From: Anaerolineales bacterium UBA2317
Lineage (GTDB): Bacteria; Chloroflexota; Anaerolineae; Anaerolineales; Villigracilaceae
Length of the DNA stretch: 23,510 bases
Reading direction: 5' to 3'
Assembly (NCBI GenBank): GCA_002345215.1
Contig: DDVH01000057.1
Span: 2,678 to 26,187, forward strand
The notes below the pieces were generated by a model, which ran no database searches, was not told where the DNA came from, and saw nothing but the letters and a program-made list of their open reading frames with translations. Position numbers and translations under genes: made by a program. Shown one piece after another: positions 7,513 through 15,395 of this stretch. Every line of letters begins with the position of its first letter. Position 1 is the first letter of the stretch.

Positions 7513-9186
7513 TTATGAAATGGTGAGCGGATATGGACTCGGAATTTCTATTTGTAAAATAGTTCCATGCCCTTGTGAAGATTCAATATTCATAGACCCG
7601 CCTAACAAGGCTACGCGTTCACTGATTCCCACCAGCCCAAAATGCTTATTTAATGAAAGCGAAGCAATATCGGTTGGGTTTGATAAGCCTTTACCATCAT
7701 CTTCTAGGCGTACTAATAAATTTGTAGATGAAGTTCGTTGTAATGAAAGGCGCACATGTTTAGCGGCGGCATGTTTGCGGATGTTGTTTAAGCCTTCTTG
7801 CACAATTCGGAAAATTGAAAGTTCCACCATTTCAGGTAGGCGACCTAAATCAGGAGCGACTTCTAAATGAATAGGGATTCCGTTTCGGTTTGACCATTCA
7901 GTTGCAAGCGAGTTAATTGCGGCGTGAAGCCCATGATGGTCAATCGTGGGAGGTCGTAAGTCACTGCACATTTGGCGCAACTCACTGACTAAATTGCGCA
8001 TATCGTGACGAACTGAATTAACTTTTTTACTTAAACCTAATGAACTAGCTAATTCTTCCACATCTTCAAGTTGATAGATAAGACCTAATATGTCTTGAAT
8101 AACTTGGTCGTGTAATTCACGAGCCAATGCTTTTCTTTCATCTTCACGTTCTGTGATTAATCTGCGCTGTGTGGCTTGCAATGCGGCATTGAGTTTATCT
8201 AACGCTAGCAATTGATTGCTAAGACGTTCTACCAATTGACGATTTAACGAATCTTGCGCGTGTAAACTTTGTTGCAAGGATGCTTGCGCGCGTCTTAACT
8301 CCTCTGTTTGTTGTTGCGCCGTGTGATAACTTTCCAACGCCCAAATCAGTGGTGACACTTGCTCTTGCTTGGTGGAGCCGACCATTAATTCCACAATCTC
8401 ACGCGGAGTCGACTCCGCAGTTTGGCGGTCTGCAACTAATTTGCCTTCATATAAAACAATAATACGGTCTGTAATTGTAAATAAATGTTTCAGGTCATCA
8501 CTGCTGATGATAATGGAAACGCCTTGCGAGGCTAGCTTCTTTATTTTGCTCAATAAAATTTCTTGGCGTTTGAAACTTAAAATGGGAATAATGTCATCCA
8601 AAAGCAATAACTGACATGGACGTTGCAAAGCCCTTAAGAGCAAAATAATTTGTCTTTGTTCATCTGCTAAATTACTAACAGGCTCATACGCAAGGCTAGG
8701 GGGTAGGTCAAACTCTGCAAGTAATTCTTGAGCAACATGAGTCATTTGTTCCCAATCAATCACGCCAAATAAAGAAAATTTCTTAGGCTCATGCCCTAAT
8801 AAAATATTTTGGGCGACGTTAAATTGCTCCACCAAACCAGAAGTCCTACGGTTAACTTCAATCCCTGACCCGCTATCAAAAAAGATTTGATTCGAAAAAT
8901 CAAAATGATTAATCAAACTAGAAGTTTGATACACCGTTTCAATCCCCAACTTTTGTGCTTCAATTCGGTTGTTGAAGCGGCGTTTACTTCCATCAAAAGT
9001 AATTTGACCAGAAGAAGGAGGTATCGCCCCACTCAAAATGTGAAAAAGCGTAGATTTTCCCGCGCCTTGCCTACCTACCAAACCAATCACTTCCCCTTTT
9101 GCCAAAGTAAAACTGACGTTTCCTAAAACGGACAATCTATCAAAATTTTTCGATATATTGTTTACTTGCAATAGCGCTTGGTCCAT
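7513..9186 (-). CDS. ABC-ATPase-like/histidine kinase fusion sensor
   Basis: 557 residues with no signal peptide or membrane segment, so cytoplasmic. Residues 1-270 resemble a sugar-importer ABC cassette: Walker A GRQGAGKST (Lys44) and Q-loop Gln87 are intact, but the signature is LADEQRQ (173-179), Walker B ends LLLLDD with Asp198 for the catalytic Glu, and the H-loop is ISSDDL without His. About 27 extra residues follow the Q-loop. Residues 288-345 look like a coiled coil. Then comes a HisKA_3 domain (ELHDQVIQ, His359) and a HATPase (N-box EGLNNIRKHA, G1 DDGKG, G2 GLVGISERV). The partner is very likely the divergent response regulator. Inference: the ATPase half binds nucleotide slowly or statically and docks on the sugar permease as the sensory input. 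Confidence 0.92.
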   Translation of the reverse strand: MDQALLQVNNISKNFDRLSVLGNVSFTLAKGEVIGLVGRQGAGKSTLFHILSGAIPPSSGQITFDGSKRRFNNRIEAQKLGIETVYQTSSLINHFDFSNQIFFDSGSGIEVNRRTSGLVEQFNVAQNILLGHEPKKFSLFGVIDWEQMTHVAQELLAEFDLPPSLAYEPVSNLADEQRQIILLLRALQRPCQLLLLDDIIPILSFKRQEILLSKIKKLASQGVSIIISSDDLKHLFTITDRIIVLYEGKLVADRQTAESTPREIVELMVGSTKQEQVSPLIWALESYHTAQQQTEELRRAQASLQQSLHAQDSLNRQLVERLSNQLLALDKLNAALQATQRRLITEREDERKALARELHDQVIQDILGLIYQLEDVEELASSLGLSKKVNSVRHDMRNLVSELRQMCSDLRPPTIDHHGLHAAINSLATEWSNRNGIPIHLEVAPDLGRLPEMVELSIFRIVQEGLNNIRKHAAAKHVRLSLQRTSSTNLLVRLEDDGKGLSNPTDIASLSLNKHFGLVGISERVALLGGSMNIESSQGHGTILQIEIPSPYPLTIS

Positions 9187-9249
9187 AATTTATTTTAACC
9201 CAATTCCGATTTCCCCTAAAACCAGTGTTTTCTTTATAATAGTAGATAT
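9187..9249. promoter_or_regulatory. Divergent promoter region, kinase/response regulator
   Basis: This is the 63-bp gap between divergent ATGs. Rightward, TATAAT (9235-9240) predicts a start near 9247, only about 3 bases before ATG 9250, so the regulator mRNA may be leaderless; no Shine-Dalgarno is present. Leftward, TAAAAT lies just before the kinase ATG, again leaving almost no leader. Two heptamer-like strings, AACCCAA (9197-9203) and TTCCCCT (9211-9217), resemble the array at 7460-7507 and suggest autoregulation. Confidence 0.5.
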
Positions 9250-10299
9250 ATGTCTCAGATACGGATTTTATTAGCAGATGACCATACCATTGTACGGGCT
9301 GGTTTAAAAAACGCCTTAGAAGTTTTACCAAATATCAAAATCGTTGGGGAAGTTGGCAACGGGCACGACTTAATGAATTTTTTGTCACAACATCAAATTG
9401 ACATGCTCCTCATGGATGCTAGTATGCCTGAGTTCGAGCCAATTTCTGCCGTGCAACAAATCAAAACAAAATATCCTGATATCAAAATATTAATCGTCAG
9501 TGCTTATGATGATGAATCGTATGTCGTTGGTTTGTTACAAGCAGGTGCTGATGGCTATCACATGAAAGACCAACCTTTAGCAGATTTGCAATTAGCAACG
9601 CAAAGAATCTTAAATGGTGACCGTTGGATTTCAGGCAATTTAATTGATAAAGTCATCAATCGTCGCAACACAACTTCACTTCCAAACACGCCGTGGCTCA
9701 CACGTCGCCAACGTGAATTGTTGCGTCTAATTGCACAAGGTGCAGATAATCGTAATATTGCTTTGCAATTAGATTTAAGCATCAAAACAGTTGAGAATCA
9801 TTTAACGGCTTTGTATCGCGTGCTAGGTGTAGATAGCCGATTGAAAGCATTAAATTATATTCATCGTCATCCCGAAGTGTTTGCAACCAGTGGGCAAGAA
9901 ATGGCAGAGACTTCACCAAAACAAATTTCAAGTGAGTTAACTGTTCTTATTGTGGATGATAATGCGCGTTATCGTCAACAACTTGGCAAGTTAATCGGCA
10001 AGATAGATTCAAATTGCACAGTCTATGAAGCCGAAACTGTTGATGAAGCACTAACGCTGGCAACACAAACACAACCACGCCTCGCATTTGTAGATGTCGT
10101 TTTAAATGGTGAAGATGGTATTCAATGCGCTCGCAAATTAAAAAATGTTTCGCCCATAACGCGCATCGTCGTCATCAGTGCTTATCCTGATAAAGAATTT
10201 AGAAAACAAGCATCGTTGGCAGGTGTTATCGCTTTCTTAGATAAAAAAGATTTGGACATCGCTTCGATGAAACAAGTCATAGAAGATGTTCTTCAATAA
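9250..10299 (+). CDS. NarL/LuxR-type response regulator, REC-HTH-REC
   Basis: 349 residues in three parts. REC1 (4-120) has acidic residues Asp10/Asp11, phospho-acceptor Asp56 in LLMDASMP, Ser84 and Lys106. A LuxR-type HTH (150-210) includes LSIKTVENHLTALYRVLGV. REC2 (230-349) has DD at 236-237, Asp282 in FVDVVLNGEDG, a Ser in VISAY and Lys in FLDKKD. Both receivers therefore look phosphorylatable. Normal NarL-type regulators end after the HTH at about 210-220 residues, so the C-terminal second receiver is an addition. It is divergent from the fused kinase, its likely cognate, whose HisKA_3 type normally pairs with LuxR-type regulators. The target is probably the heptamer array before the transporter genes. 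Start ATG 9250 may be leaderless. Confidence 0.93.
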   Translation: MSQIRILLADDHTIVRAGLKNALEVLPNIKIVGEVGNGHDLMNFLSQHQIDMLLMDASMPEFEPISAVQQIKTKYPDIKILIVSAYDDESYVVGLLQAGADGYHMKDQPLADLQLATQRILNGDRWISGNLIDKVINRRNTTSLPNTPWLTRRQRELLRLIAQGADNRNIALQLDLSIKTVENHLTALYRVLGVDSRLKALNYIHRHPEVFATSGQEMAETSPKQISSELTVLIVDDNARYRQQLGKLIGKIDSNCTVYEAETVDEALTLATQTQPRLAFVDVVLNGEDGIQCARKLKNVSPITRIVVISAYPDKEFRKQASLAGVIAFLDKKDLDIASMKQVIEDVLQ

Positions 10300-10302
10300 G
10301 AT

Positions 10303-10334
10303 AAAAAGCAGAGGATTAATCCTCTGCTTTTTTT
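10303..10334. terminator. Bidirectional terminator between regulator and enolase
   Basis: Stem AGCAGAGGA/TCCTCTGCT around TTAA, flanked by five A on the left and seven T on the right, so it works for both converging transcripts. It starts 4 bases after the regulator stop codon. Confidence 0.9.
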
Positions 10335-10343
10335 ATTCACGCT

Positions 10344-10376
10344 TCTTTACTTAAGGGGAGAATTGATTCTGCTCTT
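10344..10376. repeat. Short palindromic-repeat-family copy
   Basis: CTTAAGGGGAGAATTGATTC here closely matches CTTAAGGGGAGAGTTGGTTT at 21145-21164. Both lie directly downstream of strong terminators. Likely a degenerate copy of a dispersed intergenic repeat related to that at 14774-14810. Confidence 0.4.
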
Positions 10377-11675
10377 CTACTTAATAGCCAACGCTTCCCA
10401 ACCTGCATATTTTGCTTCTGTGCCTAATTCTGATTCAATTCTTAACAGTTGATTATATTTGGCAACACGGTCAGAACGGGCTGGTGCACCTGTTTTGATT
10501 TGACCAGTATTCAACGCCACTGCTAAATCTGCAATCGTTGCATCTTCTGTTTCACCAGAGCGGTGAGAAGCCACTGCTCTCCATCCCGCGCGTTGACATA
10601 AATCTACGGCTTCGATGGTTTCACTTAATGAACCAATTTGATTCACTTTTACTAACAATGCATTGGCGGCATTTTCTGTAATGGCTCTGCGAACTCGTTC
10701 TGGATTCGTCACCAATAAATCATCACCGACGATTTGACATTTATCTCCACAAGTTTTTATAAACGCTTTCCAAGAATCCCAATCATCTTGTGCAAAGCCA
10801 TCTTCAATGGAGACAATCGGATAATCTTTTACCCACTTTGCCCAAAACTCAACCATTTGGTCGCCAGTGAATTCCTTGCCTTCTTTGCGTAAGTTATATT
10901 TTTTTGTTTTCTCATCATAAAATTCAGAAGCGGCAGGGTCTAATGCAATAGCAACGTCTTTTCCTTTGCCTGCTTTGAAGCCTGCTTTTTCAATTGCCGC
11001 AAGGACTAATTCCACGGCTTCATTATTGGCTTTCAATGATGGAGCATAACCGCCTTCATCACCCACAAGTGTGCCATACCCCTTTTCTTTTAAAACAGAT
11101 TTCAGGCTATGATAAATTTCCGCGCCCCAACGTAAGCCTTCCCCGAAGGATGAAGCGCCGAAAGGCATCACCATAAATTCTTGCATGTCAGTGGATTGCC
11201 ATCCTGTATGTGCGCCACCGTTCATAATGTTTAACATCGGCACAGGCAACACATGCGCATACACGCCGCCGAGATAACGATAAAGCGGAAGCCCAAAAGA
11301 ATTTGCGGCGGCTTTGGCAACGGCAAGGCTGACGCCGAGAATTGCATTGGCACCAAGTTTGGATTTATTTTTTGTGCCATCGAGTGCCAGCATTTCGGCA
11401 TCAATTGCTCTTTGTTCAGATGCATCCCAACCAAACAACGCCTCAGAGATGACGCCATTCACGTTTGCCACCGCGTTGGCAACACCTTTGCCTAGATATC
11501 TTTTCTTATCACCATCACGCATTTCTAACGCTTCATGCTCGCCAGTGGATGCACCTGACGGAACCGCGGCTCGTCCCCAAGAACCATCCATAAGAACGAC
11601 TTCTACTTCTACGGTTGGATTACCACGCGAGTCTAAAATTTCTAATGCCGAAATGCTTTCAATTGTTGAGTCCAT
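10377..11675 (-). CDS. eno: Enolase
   Basis: A 432-residue phosphopyruvate hydratase of normal length, converting 2-phosphoglycerate to phosphoenolpyruvate in glycolysis. Conserved blocks include LEILDSRGNPTVEVEV at the N-terminus, SGASTGEHEALEMRD (substrate loop), the metal-binding region SIEDGFAQDDW and GDDLLVTNP, the family signature LLVKVNQIGSLSET (about 338-351) and SHRSGETEDATIADLAV. The start ATG at 11675 has AGGAG 7 bases upstream. It is a stand-alone transcription unit: terminator at 10303-10334, divergent TIR gene upstream. Confidence 0.98.
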   Translation of the reverse strand: MDSTIESISALEILDSRGNPTVEVEVVLMDGSWGRAAVPSGASTGEHEALEMRDGDKKRYLGKGVANAVANVNGVISEALFGWDASEQRAIDAEMLALDGTKNKSKLGANAILGVSLAVAKAAANSFGLPLYRYLGGVYAHVLPVPMLNIMNGGAHTGWQSTDMQEFMVMPFGASSFGEGLRWGAEIYHSLKSVLKEKGYGTLVGDEGGYAPSLKANNEAVELVLAAIEKAGFKAGKGKDVAIALDPAASEFYDEKTKKYNLRKEGKEFTGDQMVEFWAKWVKDYPIVSIEDGFAQDDWDSWKAFIKTCGDKCQIVGDDLLVTNPERVRRAITENAANALLVKVNQIGSLSETIEAVDLCQRAGWRAVASHRSGETEDATIADLAVALNTGQIKTGAPARSDRVAKYNQLLRIESELGTEAKYAGWEALAIK

Positions 11676-11710
11676 GCTTTACTCCTGATATTCTGTATAA
11701 ATTCGGGCTT

Positions 11711-11738
11711 AGTATAATCGAAATGGAATATAATCAAA
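11711..11738 (-). promoter_or_regulatory. Putative enolase promoter
   Basis: Minus strand TATACT (11711-11716) with TTTGAT (11733-11738) 16 bp upstream. It leaves a leader of about 30 bases to the eno start. Moderate match only. Confidence 0.4.
11729..11734 (+). promoter_or_regulatory. Putative -10 box for the TIR gene
   Basis: TATAAT 23 bases before ATG 11758; a second TATAAT lies at 11713-11718. No good -35 is seen for either. The region overlaps the divergent enolase promoter. Confidence 0.35.
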
Positions 11739-11757
11739 AAAACTTTAGGGAAAACCT

Positions 11758-13110
11758 ATGCCTCCAACTCGAAAATTGAAAGTTTTTCTTTGCCATGCCT
11801 CAGAAGATAAACCAAAAGTGCGTGAGTTATACAAGAAACTCGTCGCTGAAACTTGGATTCAACCGTGGCTTGATGAAGAAGATTTATTGCCTGGGCAAGA
11901 TTTTGACTTGGCAATTTACAAAGCCGCCCGTGATGCGGATATTATCATTATTTGCCTTTCAAGTATTTCTGTGAAAAAAGAGGGCTATGTAAATAAGGAA
12001 ATTCGTAGAGCCTTAGATGTGGCAGATGAAAAACTAGAAGATACAATTTATATGATTCCTTTGCGTTTGGATGATTGCCAGCCATCCTTTGAGAAATTAA
12101 AAAAACTACACTGGGCAGATTATTTCACGCCAAACGCCCATGAAAAATTAATTAAATCTTTGAGGCTTCGGGCAGAATCTTTGCAAATTCAAACTTTAGA
12201 ACAAAAAGCCGTTAATATTTCAAACTCAGAACCGTACTATGAAATCCCTGATTTATATAAATTTATTGAGATACCAAAAGATAAAGATATTCCTTACACT
12301 TTTTATATTGGAAAATATCCTGTCACCAATTCACAATACGAAAGATTCTTAAATGCACCCGATTTTGCAAACCCTGTTTATTGGGTCGAATTCCCTAAAT
12401 TTGATGAAACCTGTGAAAGAATTGGAGATTGGGGGAAAAAAGGCTTATCTTGGTTTCGTGAAAAATTAGAGCAATCAAATTCGTTGCGTGAGTTACGTGA
12501 AGAACTGGAGAAATCAAAATCCCATTACCCAAAATCCAAAGTTTTATTACCTCGTCACTGGGACGATGAGCGTTTTGGAAAAACTAACCCTAACAATCCT
12601 GTTGTAGGGATTTCATGGTTTGAAGCCAATGCCTACTGTGAGTGGCTGTTTCAAAATTGGTATAATCTTTCAGAAAGTAAAGCCAATGCTCCTCTAAAAC
12701 CTCAATCGATTCGTTTACCATTAGAATTTGAATGGAGTAAAGCCTCTGGTGGAATTAACCCAGAGGGACGTTATGCTTGGGATGAGATAGGTAAAGAAAC
12801 AACTTCATTAAAAGAAATACTACGCCGTGCAAATGTAGAAGAAAGTGGAATTGGAAAGACAACAGCAGTAGATGCTTACCCACTTGGGAAGAGCCTTTAT
12901 GGTGTTATGGATATGAGTGGTAATATTTGGGAATGGCAAGCAAATTATTTAATTGATAAAAATCAATATTTGGTTTTGCGTGGTGGCTCGTGGAGCAGCA
13001 ATAGTGCAAATGCCCGTGTTGCATTGCGTCATAGCAATGTTCCTGGCTATCCGGACCTCTTGGGCTCTTGGGACTACTTCACCGGTTTTCGTGTGGTTGG
13101 AATTCTTTAA
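11758..13110 (+). CDS. TIR-FGE/lectin-fold fusion protein
   Basis: 450 residues. The N-terminal TIR domain (6-135) has KVFLCHASEDKPKVRELY, the BB-like region LDEEDLLPGQDF and GYVNKEIRRAL with Glu81 at the position of the NAD-cleaving Glu of catalytic TIR domains. The C-terminal FGE-sulfatase/SUMF1-like domain (about 182-450) has YIGKYPVTNSQYERFL, NPVVGISWFEANAYCEWL, IRLPLEFEW, DMSGNIWEW, LRGGSW (407-412) and a terminal GFRVVGIL. The active-site Cys pair of true formylglycine-generating enzymes is absent, so this half is probably a binding fold rather than an enzyme. The final 130 bases are richer in C-ending codons than the rest, like a diversity-generating-retroelement target. It sits alone between eno and pyrG. 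Function, possibly NAD-depleting defence or ligand-triggered signalling, is inference. Confidence 0.88.
   Translation: MPPTRKLKVFLCHASEDKPKVRELYKKLVAETWIQPWLDEEDLLPGQDFDLAIYKAARDADIIIICLSSISVKKEGYVNKEIRRALDVADEKLEDTIYMIPLRLDDCQPSFEKLKKLHWADYFTPNAHEKLIKSLRLRAESLQIQTLEQKAVNISNSEPYYEIPDLYKFIEIPKDKDIPYTFYIGKYPVTNSQYERFLNAPDFANPVYWVEFPKFDETCERIGDWGKKGLSWFREKLEQSNSLRELREELEKSKSHYPKSKVLLPRHWDDERFGKTNPNNPVVGISWFEANAYCEWLFQNWYNLSESKANAPLKPQSIRLPLEFEWSKASGGINPEGRYAWDEIGKETTSLKEILRRANVEESGIGKTTAVDAYPLGKSLYGVMDMSGNIWEWQANYLIDKNQYLVLRGGSWSSNSANARVALRHSNVPGYPDLLGSWDYFTGFRVVGIL
12979..13107 (+). other. Candidate hypervariable (DGR-type) region of the TIR-FGE gene
   Basis: Codes for the segment from RGGSW to GFRVVGI. 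Many codons end in C or T, including AGC, GAC, CTC, GGC, TAC, TTC and ACC, whereas the preceding 200 bases favour A/T-ending codons. Such a pattern arises when AAC/AAT codons of a template repeat are randomised at A. No reverse transcriptase or template repeat is in the window. Confidence 0.35.
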
Positions 13111-13143
13111 GTTTTTAAAACCTCCGAAAACTAATATTATTAT

Positions 13144-14757
13144 TTACTTCCCCTTCCCCTTCGCTGCTTTCAACAAACCCACAAACAACGGGTGCGGATT
13201 CATCGGACGCGATAAAAACTCAGGGTGGAATTGACTTGCTACCATGTAAGGATGGTCTTTCAATTCTACAATTTCAACCAAGCGACCATCAGGGGATAAA
13301 CCAGAAAAGACCATGCCTGCTTCTTCAAATTGTTTGCGATAGTCATTATTAAATTCAAAACGATGACGATGTCTTTCGTCCACGCGCGGGACACCATAAG
13401 CCAAACCTGCTTTTGAATTTTTAGTCAACAAGCAGGGGTAGAGTCCGAGGCGCATGGTTCCGCCCATATCCGTAATCGAACGTTGGTCATGCATCAAATC
13501 AATGACAGGGTGTTCAGTGCCGCGATCAAATTCAGATGAGTTAGCATCTTCTAAATCCAACGCGCCGCGTGCAAAATCAATGCACATTACTTGCATGCCT
13601 AAACACAAACCGAGATACGGAATTTTATGTTCGCGCGCATAACGAGATGCAAGAATTTTTCCTTCGACACCGCGCGAACCAAAACCGCCGGGCACAAGAA
13701 TCGCATCAGTATGTTTGATGACATCCCAGCCTTTATCTTTTTCCAAATCCGCAGAATGAATCCATTGGATATCAACCTCAACACTGTTTGCAAGTGCGGC
13801 ATGTTTTAACGCCTCGCGGACAGACATGTATGCATCCTGCAATTCAACATATTTTCCAACCAATGCAACCTTAACAGTTGGCTTTGGCTTGCGAACTTCT
13901 TCTACCAATTTTTTCCACGGACGCATATTCGGTTTGCGAGTGGCTTTGATTTTTAATTTTTCAACGACTAAATCACCAACACCAAGTTTTTCAAGCATGA
14001 GCGGAACATCATACAAAACATCTGCAGTTTTCATGGGGATAACAGAATCTTTTTCTACATCACAAAACAATGCAATTTTTTCACATAAACTTTTATCTAC
14101 ATCTTGGTCAGCGCGGGCGATGATGATATTTGGCGAAATACCAATTGACCTTAACGCTGCAACGGAATGTTGTGTCGGCTTGGTTTTTAATTCACCAGTT
14201 GCACCAATCACCGGCAACCATGTCACATGAATAAACAAACAATTTTCTCTGCCGACTTCATTTCTCAATTGACGTAATGCTTCCAAAAACGGCTGTGACT
14301 CAATATCACCGACCGTACCGCCGACTTCAAGCATGACAATATCGGCTTTGGTTTCTTTAGCGGCTAACCCAATTCTTCTTTTAATTTCATTCGTAATATG
14401 CGGAATGACTTGAATCGTGCCACCGAGATAATCTCCGCGCCGTTCTTTGGAAATAATTTCCGCATACACTTGACCCGTAGTAAAGTTGCTGACTTTACTT
14501 AAGCGTATATCAATGAAGCGTTCATAATGACCCAAATCCAAATCGGTTTCAGCGCCATCGTCTAAGACATATACTTCACCATGTTGATATGGACTCATTG
14601 TGCCGGGATCAACATTGATGTATGGGTCAAGTTTTTGTACTGCCACTTTGAATCCACGTTCTTTTAATAGCAAGCCTAAAGCCGCGGCAGTCACACCTTT
14701 TCCAACTGATGAAACAACTCCGCCGGTGAAAAATAAATACTTTGTTTTTGTTGTCAT
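13144..14757 (-). CDS. pyrG: CTP synthase
   Basis: A 537-residue enzyme making CTP from UTP, ATP and glutamine. The N-terminal synthetase domain has TGGVVSSVGKGVTAAALG (ATP/UTP loop) and the C-terminal class I glutaminase has LCLGMQ with nucleophile Cys385 and a His-Glu pair in QFHPEF. Length is normal for the family. ATG 14757 has AGGAG 7 bases upstream. It converges with the TIR gene, with only 33 bases between stops and no convincing terminator. It is preceded by a palindromic repeat and the terminator of the Roadblock gene, so it is probably transcribed from its own promoter. Confidence 0.98.
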   Translation of the reverse strand: MTTKTKYLFFTGGVVSSVGKGVTAAALGLLLKERGFKVAVQKLDPYINVDPGTMSPYQHGEVYVLDDGAETDLDLGHYERFIDIRLSKVSNFTTGQVYAEIISKERRGDYLGGTIQVIPHITNEIKRRIGLAAKETKADIVMLEVGGTVGDIESQPFLEALRQLRNEVGRENCLFIHVTWLPVIGATGELKTKPTQHSVAALRSIGISPNIIIARADQDVDKSLCEKIALFCDVEKDSVIPMKTADVLYDVPLMLEKLGVGDLVVEKLKIKATRKPNMRPWKKLVEEVRKPKPTVKVALVGKYVELQDAYMSVREALKHAALANSVEVDIQWIHSADLEKDKGWDVIKHTDAILVPGGFGSRGVEGKILASRYAREHKIPYLGLCLGMQVMCIDFARGALDLEDANSSEFDRGTEHPVIDLMHDQRSITDMGGTMRLGLYPCLLTKNSKAGLAYGVPRVDERHRHRFEFNNDYRKQFEEAGMVFSGLSPDGRLVEIVELKDHPYMVASQFHPEFLSRPMNPHPLFVGLLKAAKGKGK

Positions 14758-14773
14758 AATTTTCTCCTAGGCT

Positions 14774-14810
14774 CCCTTCTCCTTTAGGAGAAGGGTTGGG
14801 GATGAGGTCA
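14774..14810. repeat. Palindromic dispersed repeat upstream of pyrG
   Basis: Perfect 9-bp stem CCCTTCTCC/GGAGAAGGG around TTTA, followed by TTGGGGATGAGG. It resembles the dispersed CCCTTCTCC...GGTTGGGGATGAGG intergenic strings common in environmental bacterial genomes, and is related to shorter copies at 10350 and 21141. Confidence 0.5.
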
Positions 14811-14824
14811 TTAAATACACAAAG

Positions 14825-14856
14825 AAAATGGGAGGGCGTTCAAGCCCTCCCATTTT
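14825..14856 (-). terminator. Terminator of the Roadblock gene
   Basis: Perfect 13-bp stem AAAATGGGAGGGC with its complement around a 6-base loop. On the minus strand it ends in TTTTCTTTG. It lies 36 bases past the Roadblock stop and insulates pyrG from that transcript. Confidence 0.85.
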
Positions 14857-14892
14857 GGGTTGTAAAGTTTGGGGTCAAATAATGCTTTTGTT

Positions 14893-15264
14893 TCATCCGA
14901 CCAGTTTCGTTATATCTTCAGCGGCGCGCCGCATTTCTAAAAATATCATACCGAGTTTGGCTTCTTGCCGAGCCATTGCGGTCAACACGGCTTCTTCACC
15001 GATAGCAGTTAACACAATGGCACCTTTATCACCTTTGATGTAAACCTGTTCCAGTCCACCGCGACCTAATTCCCCTGAGATTCTTTCACCCAACGAGAGC
15101 ATAGCCGCAGACATCGCAGAGACGCGGTCTTCTTCCACACCTTGTTGCAGGGCAGAAGCCATAATCAAACCATCCACAGAAACAACAGCAGAGGCTTCAA
15201 TATCTGGGGCGGCGGCTTGCATATTACGAAGGCGTTCAACGATTTGTTCAGCGCGGGATGCCAT
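14893..15264 (-). CDS. Roadblock/LC7 domain protein
   Basis: A 123-residue single-domain protein of the Roadblock/LC7 (MglB-like) family. It has the typical order: N-terminal helix, strand with VVSVDGLIMASAL, helix SAMSAAMLSLGERI, then QVYIKGDKGAIVLTAIGEEAVLTAMA and a last helix. Family members dimerise and regulate small Ras-like GTPases such as MglA, but no GTPase gene is adjacent here, so the partner is unknown. ATG 15264 has AGGAG 8 bases upstream. It forms a one-gene unit with a strong terminator and is divergent from the anchored protein at 15396. Confidence 0.9.
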   Translation of the reverse strand: MASRAEQIVERLRNMQAAAPDIEASAVVSVDGLIMASALQQGVEEDRVSAMSAAMLSLGERISGELGRGGLEQVYIKGDKGAIVLTAIGEEAVLTAMARQEAKLGMIFLEMRRAAEDITKLVG

Positions 15265-15395
15265 AAATCAATCTCCTAAAATTCGTGTCCAACGGCTAGA
15301 GTTTACCAGAAAAATTTGTATTCGAGAATTGCATCCACCTTTCAAAACTTGCCCTCGCAATCACATAGAAGTTTATAGTAAAATTAACGGTTGCC

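Noticed and set aside
11758..13110. Functional formylglycine-generating enzyme
   Set aside because: The Cys residues expected after GGS(W/Y) and before the C-terminus are missing.
13627..14230. Antisense open frames inside pyrG, and similar frames inside other genes
   Set aside because: They are shadows of well-conserved genes, lack ribosome sites and show no recognisable domains.
14774..14795. Palindrome as the pyrG or Roadblock terminator
   Set aside because: No T-run on either side, and a much better terminator lies at 14825-14856.
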